From JAIVGV01 sp032229975 (GTDB taxonomy: Bacteria > Acidobacteriota > Blastocatellia > Pyrinomonadales > Pyrinomonadaceae), in NCBI GenBank assembly GCA_032229975.1, contig JAVXVG010000027.1, positions 1 to 64,000 on the forward strand: a DNA stretch of 64,000 bases, given 5' to 3'. The notes beneath the pieces are model-generated. The model was not told the origin of the DNA and searched no databases. It was given only the letters and a program-made list of their open reading frames with translations. Shown one piece after another: positions 17,301-25,241 of the stretch (the stretch's first letter is position 1; the number at the start of each line of letters is the position of its first letter). The position numbers and the translations under genes are program-made.

Positions 17301-18692
17301 GGTGATCTGCAAGATGATTGGCTGGCGCGCGAACCTTCTGAAGAGGACTTTCAGCGGGCTTATCTTCGCGCGCTATATGAAGTATCGTTTGTCGATATTG
17401 AGATACGCCGCGAACTGAATGCTCTACTAACTGAAGAAAGCTATACAGTAGATAGATTCATTGAGGTGATATCAAGGGAAAGGTTTAATAAATTATTCTC
17501 CAGGGATGAATTAAACATCATTCTTTATAAGGCTGACGCTAATGTTAGAAATCGCCTCCTCCAAATTATCAACGACGCGAAGCCGCCTCTTATAATTGGA
17601 GATTACATAGGGGCGATAATACATCTGCTGCCCCATGTGTTTATCGCGAAAGCCGTAGATATGCTTATAAGATTTTCAACCTCCCAATCGGATGTTGAAG
17701 AGATTTGTATCGGCCTGTTGCAGGTAGGCATAGAGCCGTCCGATGAAGGAGATTTATTTGAGCTATTCCGGCAACAGCCCACTGCGGTTTTGCCGACTCT
17801 GTTTAGAGACACCTTAGATGTTATACGTAGAACACAAGATAAAGATAGACATAACTTTGACCTATCCATTAAAGCAGTTGGGCATTTATGGGCACAGTTT
17901 GCAAGAAGTAGTTTGTTTTCCGAGGCACTGGATAGGCTTGCCCAAACTCCCTTAGACCGTTATCCGTCATGGCAAGAAATAAAATCATTGACTAGTCAGT
18001 TAAGACGTGAGTGGAAGCAAGGGATATTGGAGTTGATTTCAAAGATTGAGTCTGGGCCACTCTGGCCAAGAATCAAAAGCCGCCGGAGTAATATCTCTGT
18101 CGCTGTAACACGGCTGGAAGGTTCAATTGCTAAGTTAGATTTACTCTCGGCAAAGGAGGAACAGACCCTGTTCATCAGTGACAATCTGGTGGTCGAAATA
18201 CGAATGACGGCAAAAGAAGTGGAGCGTGCCTGTAAGGAGATTGCAAGGGATATCTACAGCTTCTTTATCAATCCGGTGATGTGTTCGGCCGCAGAACTTG
18301 GTGACGTCTTGATTACGAATGATGGATCGGAACTTAAAGTGATAAAAGTAATCGACCAGCGGGTTCCAAAAGTATTCTTTGATCTTGAAGACCTTGAGGC
18401 AGTATGTGGCCAACTTATAGGGAATTGGAAAAAGCATAAAAAGAAACCCAAACGCGGGAGCAAAGTATGGTTTAAAATTTTCAGCTCAGATGCGGATGTT
18501 GTTCTAGAATTTGGCGACGACATTGAAGGAGGCTTTGATTTAAAGAGCAGGGGTGGGCTGGCAGTTGTTCGTGAAAGCTGCCAATCATACGGAGGTATAG
18601 TAAAGGCTGAAATCAGCCCACGAGAGAAGGTTCTTAGAGTTCATCTGCGCGCACTTGATCCGAAGTTGTTCGGCTCAAGCCTAAGTAGTTAG
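14346..18692 (+). CDS. Giant STAS-like / GHKL ATPase / PRTase-like / GHKL-like multidomain protein
   Basis: A 1448-residue soluble protein. In order I see: a STAS-like alpha/beta region (about 15-115; FDLSYISSIGYWPAVLI), a GHKL ATPase domain with N-box YELIENAYIHT at 175-185 and G1 box VGDLGPGIQA at 221-230, a phosphoribosyltransferase-like segment whose PRPP loop reads VIITDVICTGDRI near residue 645, a lone CPQC near 943, a long helical region (about 980-1330) and a second, degenerate GHKL-like end with LEFGDDIEGGF and GGLAVVRESC. STAS plus GHKL recalls SpoIIAA/RsbW-type switch pairs, here in one chain. There is no obvious phospho-acceptor His box. The next gene, a receiver-kinase fusion, starts 50 bp later, so they form one system. 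The function is unknown; I infer a sensor/switch of a conflict system. Confidence 0.72.
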   Translation: MPIKKSDASGTSLTTINGGTLTVSFRGIIKMSLVEQELSRAYSQTLKADKTSFDLSYISSIGYWPAVLIFNWAATLKEKKDRKVELKLPRYSELNNQTRRILLGQGIVQQLDKIGVEVPHGYTPLHRQGQPLTRISSIDNLWSSLQETAERIITLQKLTTTTGRILRDAFQTILYELIENAYIHTEAAFPHYGVSLANTGEPTSSFYGLTEPGANYLEVYVGDLGPGIQARLESSMSEDYVPPFRSTHEFLKPEKVLAYALEFSTTSDVEGRKKRLRKLLKSQEDIESTQIATGLYYVTELTRSLAGQLLIRTPKAFLNLKFNPNHYDPDIKGRKEFGMGSLGAIPGTHYLVQLPLVLKTVNRPVVTNTRSSPKPIPIRVLDSFGDMSHSQPIEAALYSAITKTDEYLMRNRASEQIVLIPQPRFQLPSRAEALFIRATQSMMHGQCRVLWANRHARFTIKQPSSIDSQEISFAGQAMLVGDLLSNSFSAIGHEDPRWEPLLGASDQQGNTLSLQDSLILNVRDKYRKHEEQLLKLILNSHGIKHTGESFLIEGQYYTETFFEIDRIWDEPDNIRLFAEWALTKIDPKIDVLIAHSAPVHPLVDALAALIKEYVGIDPIVVEHELNQSPAKTISRLVSLAGHSAVIITDVICTGDRINEFLSLATNIEIKNIITLVDGRSDESENPIYWALSKNKQLLRVDAVHNEKIAVYKDPPKRGRSTDDTNTAHAERVYVIDRDTRAPALYVRPAKPQLTVEEVLKGPAKRSKALLCGHIEHNDRHHLYFLHFPKLFSSLQEEIKTWVNSQINYVRQSARARNQQWYGYIYNPDESLSWMTEFLTTLVPKTALRVLSSEHLKAPLPPREGDPEGNWVIILPALASGETARLCIEYVSRHNPATILLLCIASRMDPYTLTFYTNISRYGDADLRTASFLEFPVPAFESKWVCPQCAELAKLRELRIATTNDMSSLAESLTRKIAANKAIPSGGDLQDDWLAREPSEEDFQRAYLRALYEVSFVDIEIRRELNALLTEESYTVDRFIEVISRERFNKLFSRDELNIILYKADANVRNRLLQIINDAKPPLIIGDYIGAIIHLLPHVFIAKAVDMLIRFSTSQSDVEEICIGLLQVGIEPSDEGDLFELFRQQPTAVLPTLFRDTLDVIRRTQDKDRHNFDLSIKAVGHLWAQFARSSLFSEALDRLAQTPLDRYPSWQEIKSLTSQLRREWKQGILELISKIESGPLWPRIKSRRSNISVAVTRLEGSIAKLDLLSAKEEQTLFISDNLVVEIRMTAKEVERACKEIARDIYSFFINPVMCSAAELGDVLITNDGSELKVIKVIDQRVPKVFFDLEDLEAVCGQLIGNWKKHKKKPKRGSKVWFKIFSSDADVVLEFGDDIEGGFDLKSRGGLAVVRESCQSYGGIVKAEISPREKVLRVHLRALDPKLFGSSLSS

Positions 18693-18742
18693 TTGACACA
18701 GTGTCCCAGTCATATGATTTTGGTTAGATTGGGAGATCCCAC

Positions 18743-20242
18743 ATGCCGACAGAGCCGTTAAGAATTCTCTTAGTCGATGACATGAAGTCAATCGTGGCTG
18801 AGGTGAGAAAGGCATTGTCTCTCATTTCAGTTGATACCAATATAGACTTTCGATGTCCAGAAGATCCAGGTATTCAATTTGGATGTGATTTGCCTTCTGG
18901 GCGTGATTTCGACAAGTATGATTTAGCCTTAGTCGATTTGGAATTGTTTCCCACTAGATCCTCTATCTATTACGAGCCTGGCGACTTACGCGGCGGGACG
19001 GAGGTACTCCCATATATACGTGCTGAAGCTCCATGGCTTCCAGTCATTGCTGAGTCCCGGCTGTATTTGAGTGAGGCAGAACATTTCTTGGCCATCGCGG
19101 GCAGCTTTGGATTTGATGGGCACCTTCCCAGAGAAATATTTAGGAAAGGGGTGATTAATCTTGAAATGTGGGAGTCCCTTACAAATGGTGCAAGGGAGCT
19201 TAGACTGAAAGCAGTAATCGGAGATAAGTTATGGCAGAACCGCCAACAACCAATAATAGAAGAAACTAGTCAGTCAAAAGCGACTCTTGATAGTCGATAT
19301 ACTAACTGGCGTGAGCTATTGCAGCTTGTATTCTGCTTTTGCAGGAAAATTGTCCTGAGCCAATTGCGAGGTGGTTTCTCTGGGGCAAATGTATTCAAGG
19401 CATATGCACTACCGTCGTATGAGGATGGGAGTTCGGAGGGCGAGTGGTTGGTAAAAATATCTGACAGCCCTTGGAAACTTCACCAAGAGGTTCAAGCACA
19501 TCGTACGATGATGCGCGGAGGGCTCGACATCGCACGATTGGTGCCACTACTGTGGACTGATGTCATTGCAGGGCCTCGTATTGCAGCGGTAGTTTATCAA
19601 TTTGCTCGAAACACAAAGGAAGCAAGTGAATTTCTTGAGGCAGATATAACGATCCTAAATCTATCCGAGCGTTTACAAAGTATTCTTAAAAGGTTTTATC
19701 GAAGCCCTAGATTAGAAAGGAGCATTATTAGTAAAGTTATATCTGAGTGGGGACCAACTACTGAAAATATAAGTAATGTTGCAGAACTTCTACCCAAGTC
19801 AGAGGTTAGGGATCTACTTCGCTTGATAGCGTCGCGCGAAGAGGGTAAGGGACTAAGCGAAAATATTGAATACCATAGGTGTTTGATACATGGTGATCTT
19901 CATTTAGGCAATGTAATGTTGGGTGAAAACGATGTGATGATTGATTTTGCCCTTTCCGCAGATGGCCCACTCGCAGTGGATGCCGCTAAGCTTGTTTCTG
20001 ATTTGTTGCTTAGAGCGGATATTTTGAGAGACATTAAACTGCCCAGTTGGGATAATAGTGTAGGATTGATAGGCAAGGTTTTATCCAAACTACACGACTC
20101 TTTTGTTTTAAATGAAGGCGATAAGAAGCTCTTTTCTATTTTTTTAATACTCAACCTATCAATAGCCTTATCGTATGATGAGGTTTCTAAAGAGACGAAG
20201 AGTTGGATCAGAAAAACCTTAGCCAAAGAAGATTTGTCTTAA
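18743..20242 (+). CDS. Receiver domain fused to an APH-like kinase domain
   Basis: A 499-residue protein. Residues 1-130 are a response-regulator receiver with the acidic pair D12-D13 (ILLVDDMKS) and probable phospho-acceptor D65 (LALVDLEL); the conserved Lys near the end is replaced by Arg (GHLPRE), so signalling may be altered. Residues about 210-480 form an aminoglycoside-phosphotransferase/choline-kinase-like domain with a Gly-rich LRGGFSGANVFKAY loop, a candidate Lys in WLVKIS, the catalytic H383-G-D385 with N390 (IHGDLHLGNVM), and metal-binding D401 in MIDFAL. The kinase signature is intact, so it should phosphorylate something. Following directly after the GHKL protein, it is the likely output partner. 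The small or macromolecular substrate is unknown, and antibiotic resistance is unlikely given the fusion. Confidence 0.75.
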   Translation: MPTEPLRILLVDDMKSIVAEVRKALSLISVDTNIDFRCPEDPGIQFGCDLPSGRDFDKYDLALVDLELFPTRSSIYYEPGDLRGGTEVLPYIRAEAPWLPVIAESRLYLSEAEHFLAIAGSFGFDGHLPREIFRKGVINLEMWESLTNGARELRLKAVIGDKLWQNRQQPIIEETSQSKATLDSRYTNWRELLQLVFCFCRKIVLSQLRGGFSGANVFKAYALPSYEDGSSEGEWLVKISDSPWKLHQEVQAHRTMMRGGLDIARLVPLLWTDVIAGPRIAAVVYQFARNTKEASEFLEADITILNLSERLQSILKRFYRSPRLERSIISKVISEWGPTTENISNVAELLPKSEVRDLLRLIASREEGKGLSENIEYHRCLIHGDLHLGNVMLGENDVMIDFALSADGPLAVDAAKLVSDLLLRADILRDIKLPSWDNSVGLIGKVLSKLHDSFVLNEGDKKLFSIFLILNLSIALSYDEVSKETKSWIRKTLAKEDLS

Positions 20243-20247
20243 TTAAT

Positions 20248-20297
20248 AGGCAATTATCCCCTTCACAAAACTATGGGGAAGAAGTGTTATATTGCCT
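20248..20297 (+). terminator. Nested hairpin after the receiver-kinase gene
   Basis: AGGCAAT at 20248-20254 pairs with ATTGCCT at 20291-20297, with a TCCCC/GGGGA stem inside. It follows the stop codon of the receiver-kinase gene by about 6 bp. There is no clear T-run, so it may be a partial terminator before the DUF3800 gene. Confidence 0.35.
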
Positions 20298-20316
20298 GAC
20301 GCCTTAGAAGGTATGT

Positions 20317-21132
20317 ATGCGTCGCCATTTCTTTCCGGCGGAGAATTTAACTGCGGTGCTCACTGGGTATTTTGACGAGAGCTACAATCACCGGACGCAA
20401 AAGAACCCGGGCGATCCGCTCGTGTACACGGTCGGCTGCTGGCTCTCGACGGCGCAGAAGTGGTTATTGTTTGGTAAGAAGTGGCGCTTTGCTTTGAACA
20501 AGGCGGGGATAGATTTCTTCCACATGACGGACTTTGAGGCGCGGCGCGATGAGTACGAGCTTTGGTCAAACTCGAAGCGAATAAGCGTGCTCAAAGAACT
20601 TCACCGCGTAATAAAAGACCACGTTGTTTTCGGCTGTTCGTCGTCAGTGGTGTGCGCCGACTATGACGCGGTGATAGCGACGCTACCGCAATACGCCCAC
20701 TACTTCGGCAAAAGTTATTACGAGTTCAACGCTCGTGTGTGCATGCACAAGCTGAAGGACTGGTACAAGGAGAGGGGCTATGAGGGGACAGTACACTATG
20801 TGTTCGCTGATTTGGCAGGACAAGGCGCGGCATTAGACCGTATGTTTCGTGAGGCTCTGAGCCATCCCGAAGTGAAGAAACGGTTTAGATTAAGTGGCAT
20901 GTGGGCTAAGGGTAGGATGAGGGAAGTTGTCCAGCTACAGGCGGCAGATGTCGTCACATATGAGTTGAATAAGCGAGTCGTGGATGAGCTTAAGGCGAGC
21001 CAAATGGGAGAGAGACATATCCGCAAATCCCTTGAAAACCTAAACCTCTCAAAAAACTTCGCCCCTTTGTACTTTAATAGGGAAGAACTGGAGAAGATGG
21101 CTGTTAAGAGCTTTATCGGACTCACGATTTAA
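20317..21132 (+). CDS. DUF3800-family protein
   Basis: A 271-residue protein with the DUF3800 opening GYFDESYNH, a central FHMTDFEAR, and HYVFADLAGQG with acidic residues at the expected spacing. DUF3800 is predicted to share an RNase-H-like nuclease fold and is common in mobile and defence regions, but its activity is not established. The start ATG at 20317 has AGAAGG 6 bp upstream. Its base composition is richer in GC than the AT-rich genes just upstream, so it may have a separate origin. It is the last gene before the unit 2 right end (21172), so it sits at the element edge. Confidence 0.75.
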   Translation: MRRHFFPAENLTAVLTGYFDESYNHRTQKNPGDPLVYTVGCWLSTAQKWLLFGKKWRFALNKAGIDFFHMTDFEARRDEYELWSNSKRISVLKELHRVIKDHVVFGCSSSVVCADYDAVIATLPQYAHYFGKSYYEFNARVCMHKLKDWYKERGYEGTVHYVFADLAGQGAALDRMFREALSHPEVKKRFRLSGMWAKGRMREVVQLQAADVVTYELNKRVVDELKASQMGERHIRKSLENLNLSKNFAPLYFNREELEKMAVKSFIGLTI

Positions 21133-21171
21133 TAGCACCTTTTTTTGTCAAGGGGGTAATCGCTAAGGAAA

Positions 21172-21274
21172 TTTTCACTTTATGCACGAATAGTTTTTCA
21201 GTTTATGAACGAAAGATTTCCGTAAGTTATTGATTCCCCGTAAGGGGAATTTTCACTTTATGCGCGAACCTACA
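21172..21274 (+). repeat. Right end of Tn7-like unit 2 (three TnsB-type repeats)
   Basis: Copies of the end word lie at 21172-21190, 21194-21212 and 21250-21268, and the end finishes in CCTACA (21269-21274). The spacer between the last two (AAGTTATTGATTCCCCG) matches those at the unit 1 and unit 3 right ends. A first copy present in the other two ends is missing here. Confidence 0.75.
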
Positions 21275-21276
21275 TC

Positions 21277-21346
21277 TGTCAGTTCCAGCATAGAATGTAA
21301 ATTGACACAGCATAGGCTGTAAAAGATTACAGCATAGAATGTAAAT
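21277..21346 (-). repeat. Divergent left end of unit 3: three 17-bp repeats, 22-bp period
   Basis: TGTCAGTTC begins two bases after the unit 2 right end and is followed by CAGCATAGAATGTAAAT at 21286-21302, a variant CAGCATAGGCTGTAAAA at 21308-21324, and an exact copy at 21330-21346. The period is exactly 22 bp. The word is a distant relative of the other left-end repeats (GCATAAA becomes GCATAGA), suggesting an end of a related but different element. Confidence 0.6.
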
Positions 21347-21490
21347 CTTATCTTGCTCGCTTGGGCCCCAGACCAGGACTTAATCAACTTCTGGCCCCGC
21401 CGCTTCTTCTAAAACTTCCAATCCTCTATGATGTCGGCTCGTACATGAAGTGGATCTGTGCTCAGATGGACATCATAGAGAGAGTTCTGT

Positions 21491-21823
21491 GTGAACGGAC
21501 TAATAAGGCTTCCCCGAAGCGATAGGAGTAGTCTTCCCGCAGACGCAGGTGCAGCTCTGCATAGTGCAATCAGGCGCGCTGTCTATACGACGAACACGAT
21601 AGCGTCGCTTAACATGACGCCGCGGAAGGTGTCGAAGCACCGATCTCTGCTCCAAAACGAGGCGGTCTTCAATCTGACGTACCTCGCCTTGCGCAACATT
21701 AGAAAGGGGTGGACAATGCCGATCCCGAACTGGAGCGGAGCGCTCAACCAGTTCGCCATCCTCTTTGACGGGAGAGTCCCGATGGGTGGGCTCAACCAAA
21801 ATTCACTTACACAGACTGCTTAG
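21491..21823 (+). pseudogene. IS256-family transposase C-terminal remnant
   Basis: The frame contains the end of an IS256/Mutator transposase: RRAVYTTNTIASLNMTPRKV, then YLALRNIRKGWTMP and a final NWSGALNQFAILFDGR. Only about 90 residues survive; the DDE core is missing and the N-terminal part of this frame is unrelated. AATTCACTTACACAGA near 21800 looks like the usual terminal inverted repeat just past such genes. It inserted just inside the unit 3 left end and is now non-functional. Confidence 0.8.
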
Positions 21824-21900
21824 AACTTCCGGCTTTTGAAATGATAATTCTCTGTTTTGCACTTGTATCGGCATTTATGTAGGCCGCTGTATTGTTCCTA

Positions 21901-24117
21901 TTAGTGCTTAGTCTTAAACTCTGCACCGGGACTCCACTCCGAGGGCTTATCTGTCTGTATTTGACATAGGCGGTAGCCAACTTTGAACCATAGCTGTAAA
22001 TCTTCGACCGCGCCACTCAGATCCCAATCAGCTTTCACCTCGTCTGAAGGCCGGTGGTAATCCCTCTCAGCGTATCTATCGAAAACTTGCTTGCCATAAC
22101 CTGCTGGCCTGTCGATGAAGTCCGTTCCCCATGACCATTCGAGGCTAGGCACACCCGCCTGAGCAAAACTGACGCCATCCGAGCGATAGTAACTGCCTAT
22201 CTCTGGCTCAGGATCAGGCTTTACGACCCGTCCCTGCTCGGTCGCTACCTGCCGCACGTATGTATCATAATTAGAATTCCCAAAGCCGATGAGGATAATG
22301 TCCTTCGTTCGGCCATAAGGGTTGAGCATATCAAAGTTTATGCTCGCGATAGCTTTTGGCAGTGACGTAGCAACATAATACTTTGATCCAAGCAGCCCTT
22401 TTTCCTGAGCGGTCGTCGCTATGAATAGAACTGATCGTTTGGGCGGGGTAGGCAATGTGGTGAAACTTCGCGCTACTTCAAGCATACCTGCTACGCCAGA
22501 AGCATTATCGACCGCGCCGTTGTAAATCTGATCGCCTTGCAACTTCGGATCGCGCCCCAAGTGATCCCAGTGAGCAGTGTAAACAACGTACTCATCCTTC
22601 AGATTCGGATCACTCCCTTCCAGCTTAGCAATTACGTTCTGAGAGACTACTGTTCGCCGCTCATTGTGAATACTGATCGAGGCTGTTATACCGAGCGGCA
22701 CTGGTCTGAAGTCTTTCTGGACGGCTTGCTTCTTAAGTACGTCGAAATCTTCACCAGCCATCTCGAAAAGCTTTTTAGCACTGTCTAATGTAAGCCAACC
22801 TTCTACATTTACCCGGTTCATATTCTCTGGAATGGCCGGCTCGAAATTCTCGCGAGACCAACTGCCCTGTACGACTTCAAACGGATAGCCTGTTGGGCCA
22901 GTTTCATGAACTATTAAGACGCCCGCTGCGCCTTTTCTTGCTCCCTCTTCATATTTGTAAGTCCAACGACCGTAGTAAGTCATTGCCTTGCCTCCAAAAT
23001 ATGCCGGGTCGAGTTTGCTCGAATCATTTGGGTCGGGGACCGGCGGATCATTCACTAGCACCACTAGCGTTTTGCCTTTAACGTCCATGCGTTTGTAATC
23101 GTCCCAGCCAAACTCACCCGCCTCGATGCCATAGCCGACGAACACCAACTCTGAATTCTTAAGGCTGGCACTAACGGCGGCGCGTCTGGTAAAAGCTACA
23201 AAGTCTTTGTTGAACTCTAACCGCTTTTCTTCATTCCCCCTCTTGAGAGTGAGTGACATGTGCGGGTCGGCAGTAATGCCGATGAGGGGTACTGTCTGCA
23301 CATAGGTACCGTCAGGGCTTCCCGGTTTGAGACCCAAACTCCTGAACTGGTCCGTCAAATAACTTACTGTTTTTTCTTCACCTGCGGTGCCGGGGCCACG
23401 GCCATCGAATTCATCAGATGCGAGCACCTTGATATGTTTCAAAAGCTCATCCTTGCTAATAGCCGAACCGGCATTCTCTTCAACTGGATCTCGCTGAACC
23501 GCCGGATCGGCTTTCCCCGTAAAAGCTTTCTCCCTCGTAAGCCAAAGCGTAACGCCGACGAGCGTGAGCAGAACAACAGCTATTAATACAACGGCGATGC
23601 TCTTATTGGGAGCGCGCCTGGCTTTTATCTCCACCTCGCGCTCAGCGGATACACCTTGGTCCGCCTGTACCATCGTTTGATCGGCGAGAAGAGAGCCCTC
23701 ATCCTTTAGCTTCGCGCTTATCGCTTCGGCGAGTGTCTCGGGAGTCTCTTTGTGCCAGTCCAAGTAGCCAACTGTAGAGGTGATTCCTTCTATTTCAGTC
23801 CGGTCGATGCGTAGCGGAAGTATGTACTCATAGTTCTCCCGAAAAGCGCGCGCTTGCGCGGACTTGCGCTCGTGGTTTGTCCACAGTTTTACCGCGTAGT
23901 GCTGTGAGATAAAGATGACGCAGTATCTGGCCTGGTTCTGATATAGATCAGACAGGTAATCGTACAGATTCTTACCCCAGAGAGTGGCTTTTTCGTATTC
24001 ATCGTAAAAGACACTAATGTTTCGAGCTTTGAGTGCTTCGGCCAAGGCTTGGGCGCAGGCGCGATCCTCGCCGGCGAAGGATAACGCAACGTCATACCTT
24101 GTTTTAGCGCCTGTCAT
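21901..24117 (-). CDS. TIR domain - transmembrane helix - M28 peptidase-like fusion
   Basis: The start ATG at 24117 opens directly on the TIR domain (TRYDVALSFAGEDRA), so the 39 hydrophobic codons upstream in the same frame are not needed. Order in the 738-residue chain: TIR at about 5-150 with SQHYAVKLWTNHERKSAQ carrying the probable catalytic Glu; one transmembrane helix at about 170-192 (VVLIAVVLLTLVGVTLWL); then a PA-like insert and an M28 zinc peptidase region at about 440-720. Zinc ligands are visible: His in TAHWDHLG, Asp in VDNASGV, Glu in AQEKGLLGS, Asp in INFDML and His in YHRPSDE. The residue before the zinc-binding Glu is Gln (about 571) where active M28 enzymes have the general-base Glu, so catalysis may be lost. 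The topology should put TIR inside and peptidase outside. Confidence 0.82.
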   Translation of the reverse strand: MTGAKTRYDVALSFAGEDRACAQALAEALKARNISVFYDEYEKATLWGKNLYDYLSDLYQNQARYCVIFISQHYAVKLWTNHERKSAQARAFRENYEYILPLRIDRTEIEGITSTVGYLDWHKETPETLAEAISAKLKDEGSLLADQTMVQADQGVSAEREVEIKARRAPNKSIAVVLIAVVLLTLVGVTLWLTREKAFTGKADPAVQRDPVEENAGSAISKDELLKHIKVLASDEFDGRGPGTAGEEKTVSYLTDQFRSLGLKPGSPDGTYVQTVPLIGITADPHMSLTLKRGNEEKRLEFNKDFVAFTRRAAVSASLKNSELVFVGYGIEAGEFGWDDYKRMDVKGKTLVVLVNDPPVPDPNDSSKLDPAYFGGKAMTYYGRWTYKYEEGARKGAAGVLIVHETGPTGYPFEVVQGSWSRENFEPAIPENMNRVNVEGWLTLDSAKKLFEMAGEDFDVLKKQAVQKDFRPVPLGITASISIHNERRTVVSQNVIAKLEGSDPNLKDEYVVYTAHWDHLGRDPKLQGDQIYNGAVDNASGVAGMLEVARSFTTLPTPPKRSVLFIATTAQEKGLLGSKYYVATSLPKAIASINFDMLNPYGRTKDIILIGFGNSNYDTYVRQVATEQGRVVKPDPEPEIGSYYRSDGVSFAQAGVPSLEWSWGTDFIDRPAGYGKQVFDRYAERDYHRPSDEVKADWDLSGAVEDLQLWFKVGYRLCQIQTDKPSEWSPGAEFKTKH

Positions 24118-24370
24118 AGTCTGATTGCCATTGTGAAACCACACCAGCCTTATGGGTAGTATGTGAATCAGCGGCAGGCAGGAGAAGATTAGTAGTGAGC
24201 GATAAGACGGATTTGTAGAAACAAAGCTTGTCAAGCTCTACTTTGTGATCTGCCGTTTATACAATACTCAGGCTACCCTTAATCATCAAGAACTAAGCAA
24301 CAACCGCGAGTGGCTATTCCTAGCTGGGCTTTCTAAGGGTCCTACTTATTCGGTGTCTCTGAGGCTGATA

Positions 24371-24532
24371 TTCTCACTATATGCGCGAGTTTTGCAGGAT
24401 TTTCGCACTTTATGCGCGAATGCTTTCTCACTTTATGAGCGAATAGTTCCGCTAAGTCGTTGATTCTCCGTGAGGGGTTTTCGCACTTTATGCGCGAACC
24501 TACACGGTGTCGGTTCGTGCATAAAGTGAGAA
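24371..24532 (+). repeat. Right end of unit 3 abutting an inverted left-end repeat
   Basis: Four direct copies lie at 24371-24388, 24400-24420, 24424-24443 and 24478-24498, ending in CCTACA (to 24504). Three bases later TGTCGG starts an inverted copy at 24514-24532. The last right-end copy and this inverted copy make a near-perfect ~55-bp palindrome. Only one left-type repeat is recognisable here, so it may be a partial end or the start of a further unit that includes the metal-efflux genes. Confidence 0.72.
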
Positions 24533-24678
24533 TTGATAGTGCGCAAAGTTTGAAAGCCAAACAGGAGAGAAGTAGGTGAGTCTGAAAATGCGAGCCGCAT
24601 GAATATTGACTTGGATTTTTAAACTGAACCACTACTGCACGCCGGAGATATAGCTTTGAGAGAGAACATTGTACTAAT

Positions 24679-25065
24679 ATGGGTGAGAACGTGACCAGCA
24701 AGACTATATCGGTAGTGAGCTTTCGGCCCGCGAAGTGCCGCCGGGCACTGGGCTGCTTGTTGCTCCTCATGATTAGTTATGGGGCGACGGTGGAGGCGGT
24801 GCACAGTCATGGTGTCGTCGCGAAGGGCCACCCGGTTTTTGCCTCTATCGGCGATGCAGGCGGATCGCACTCGGACACGAACCATTCTCAACATAGAGAA
24901 TGTGCGATGTGCCAGTTTCAACAGCAACTCTTCAATGGCATCATCCATGCTCCGCTCTTCACCCTCACGCCTGCGACGCAAACTGCGTTTGTCTCCTCGC
25001 TGACAGTTCTTCGTCTCTCCGGCCCAACCACCCGCCCATCGGGTCGCGCACCACCTCTCGGCTAA
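24679..25065 (+). CDS. Small exported His/Cys-containing protein next to metal efflux genes
   Basis: A 128-residue protein with an N-terminal hydrophobic segment (ALGCLLLLMISYGATVEAV) that looks like a signal peptide or anchor. The mature part has many His (HSHGVVAKGH, HSDTNHSQH) and a CAMCQFQQQ pair, features of periplasmic metal-binding accessory proteins such as the DUF2946 type. It lies 176 bp before the TolC-like gene of the RND efflux operon on the same strand. The C-terminal 25 residues are low-complexity and could be affected by the exact stop. Family assignment is tentative. Confidence 0.55.
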   Translation: MGENVTSKTISVVSFRPAKCRRALGCLLLLMISYGATVEAVHSHGVVAKGHPVFASIGDAGGSHSDTNHSQHRECAMCQFQQQLFNGIIHAPLFTLTPATQTAFVSSLTVLRLSGPTTRPSGRAPPLG

Positions 25066-25241
25066 GGCTCACCCAGTGGCGCGGCTCATCAGATCGCCAT
25101 CTCTGACAGATCACCGAAACCACTTGGGTTAGCCTGCGGCGGGCGTGCCTTGCCCGCTCGTAATCGCTCTACTAGCGGGGCGAAGTTCCGCGCCGCGCGA
25201 CCAACAACAATTTAATCAGCCGGTGAATGCGAGGTGATCGG

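Noticed and set aside
21286..21346. Three spaced repeats considered as a mini CRISPR array
   Set aside because: The repeat is 17 bp with only 5-bp spacers, has no Cas genes nearby and lies at a transposon end.
24200..24234. Upstream start for the TIR-M28 protein giving a hydrophobic leader
   Set aside because: The added residues look like a signal-type segment before a TIR domain, which would place TIR outside; the ATG at 24117 starts right at the TIR fold and fits the internal transmembrane helix.
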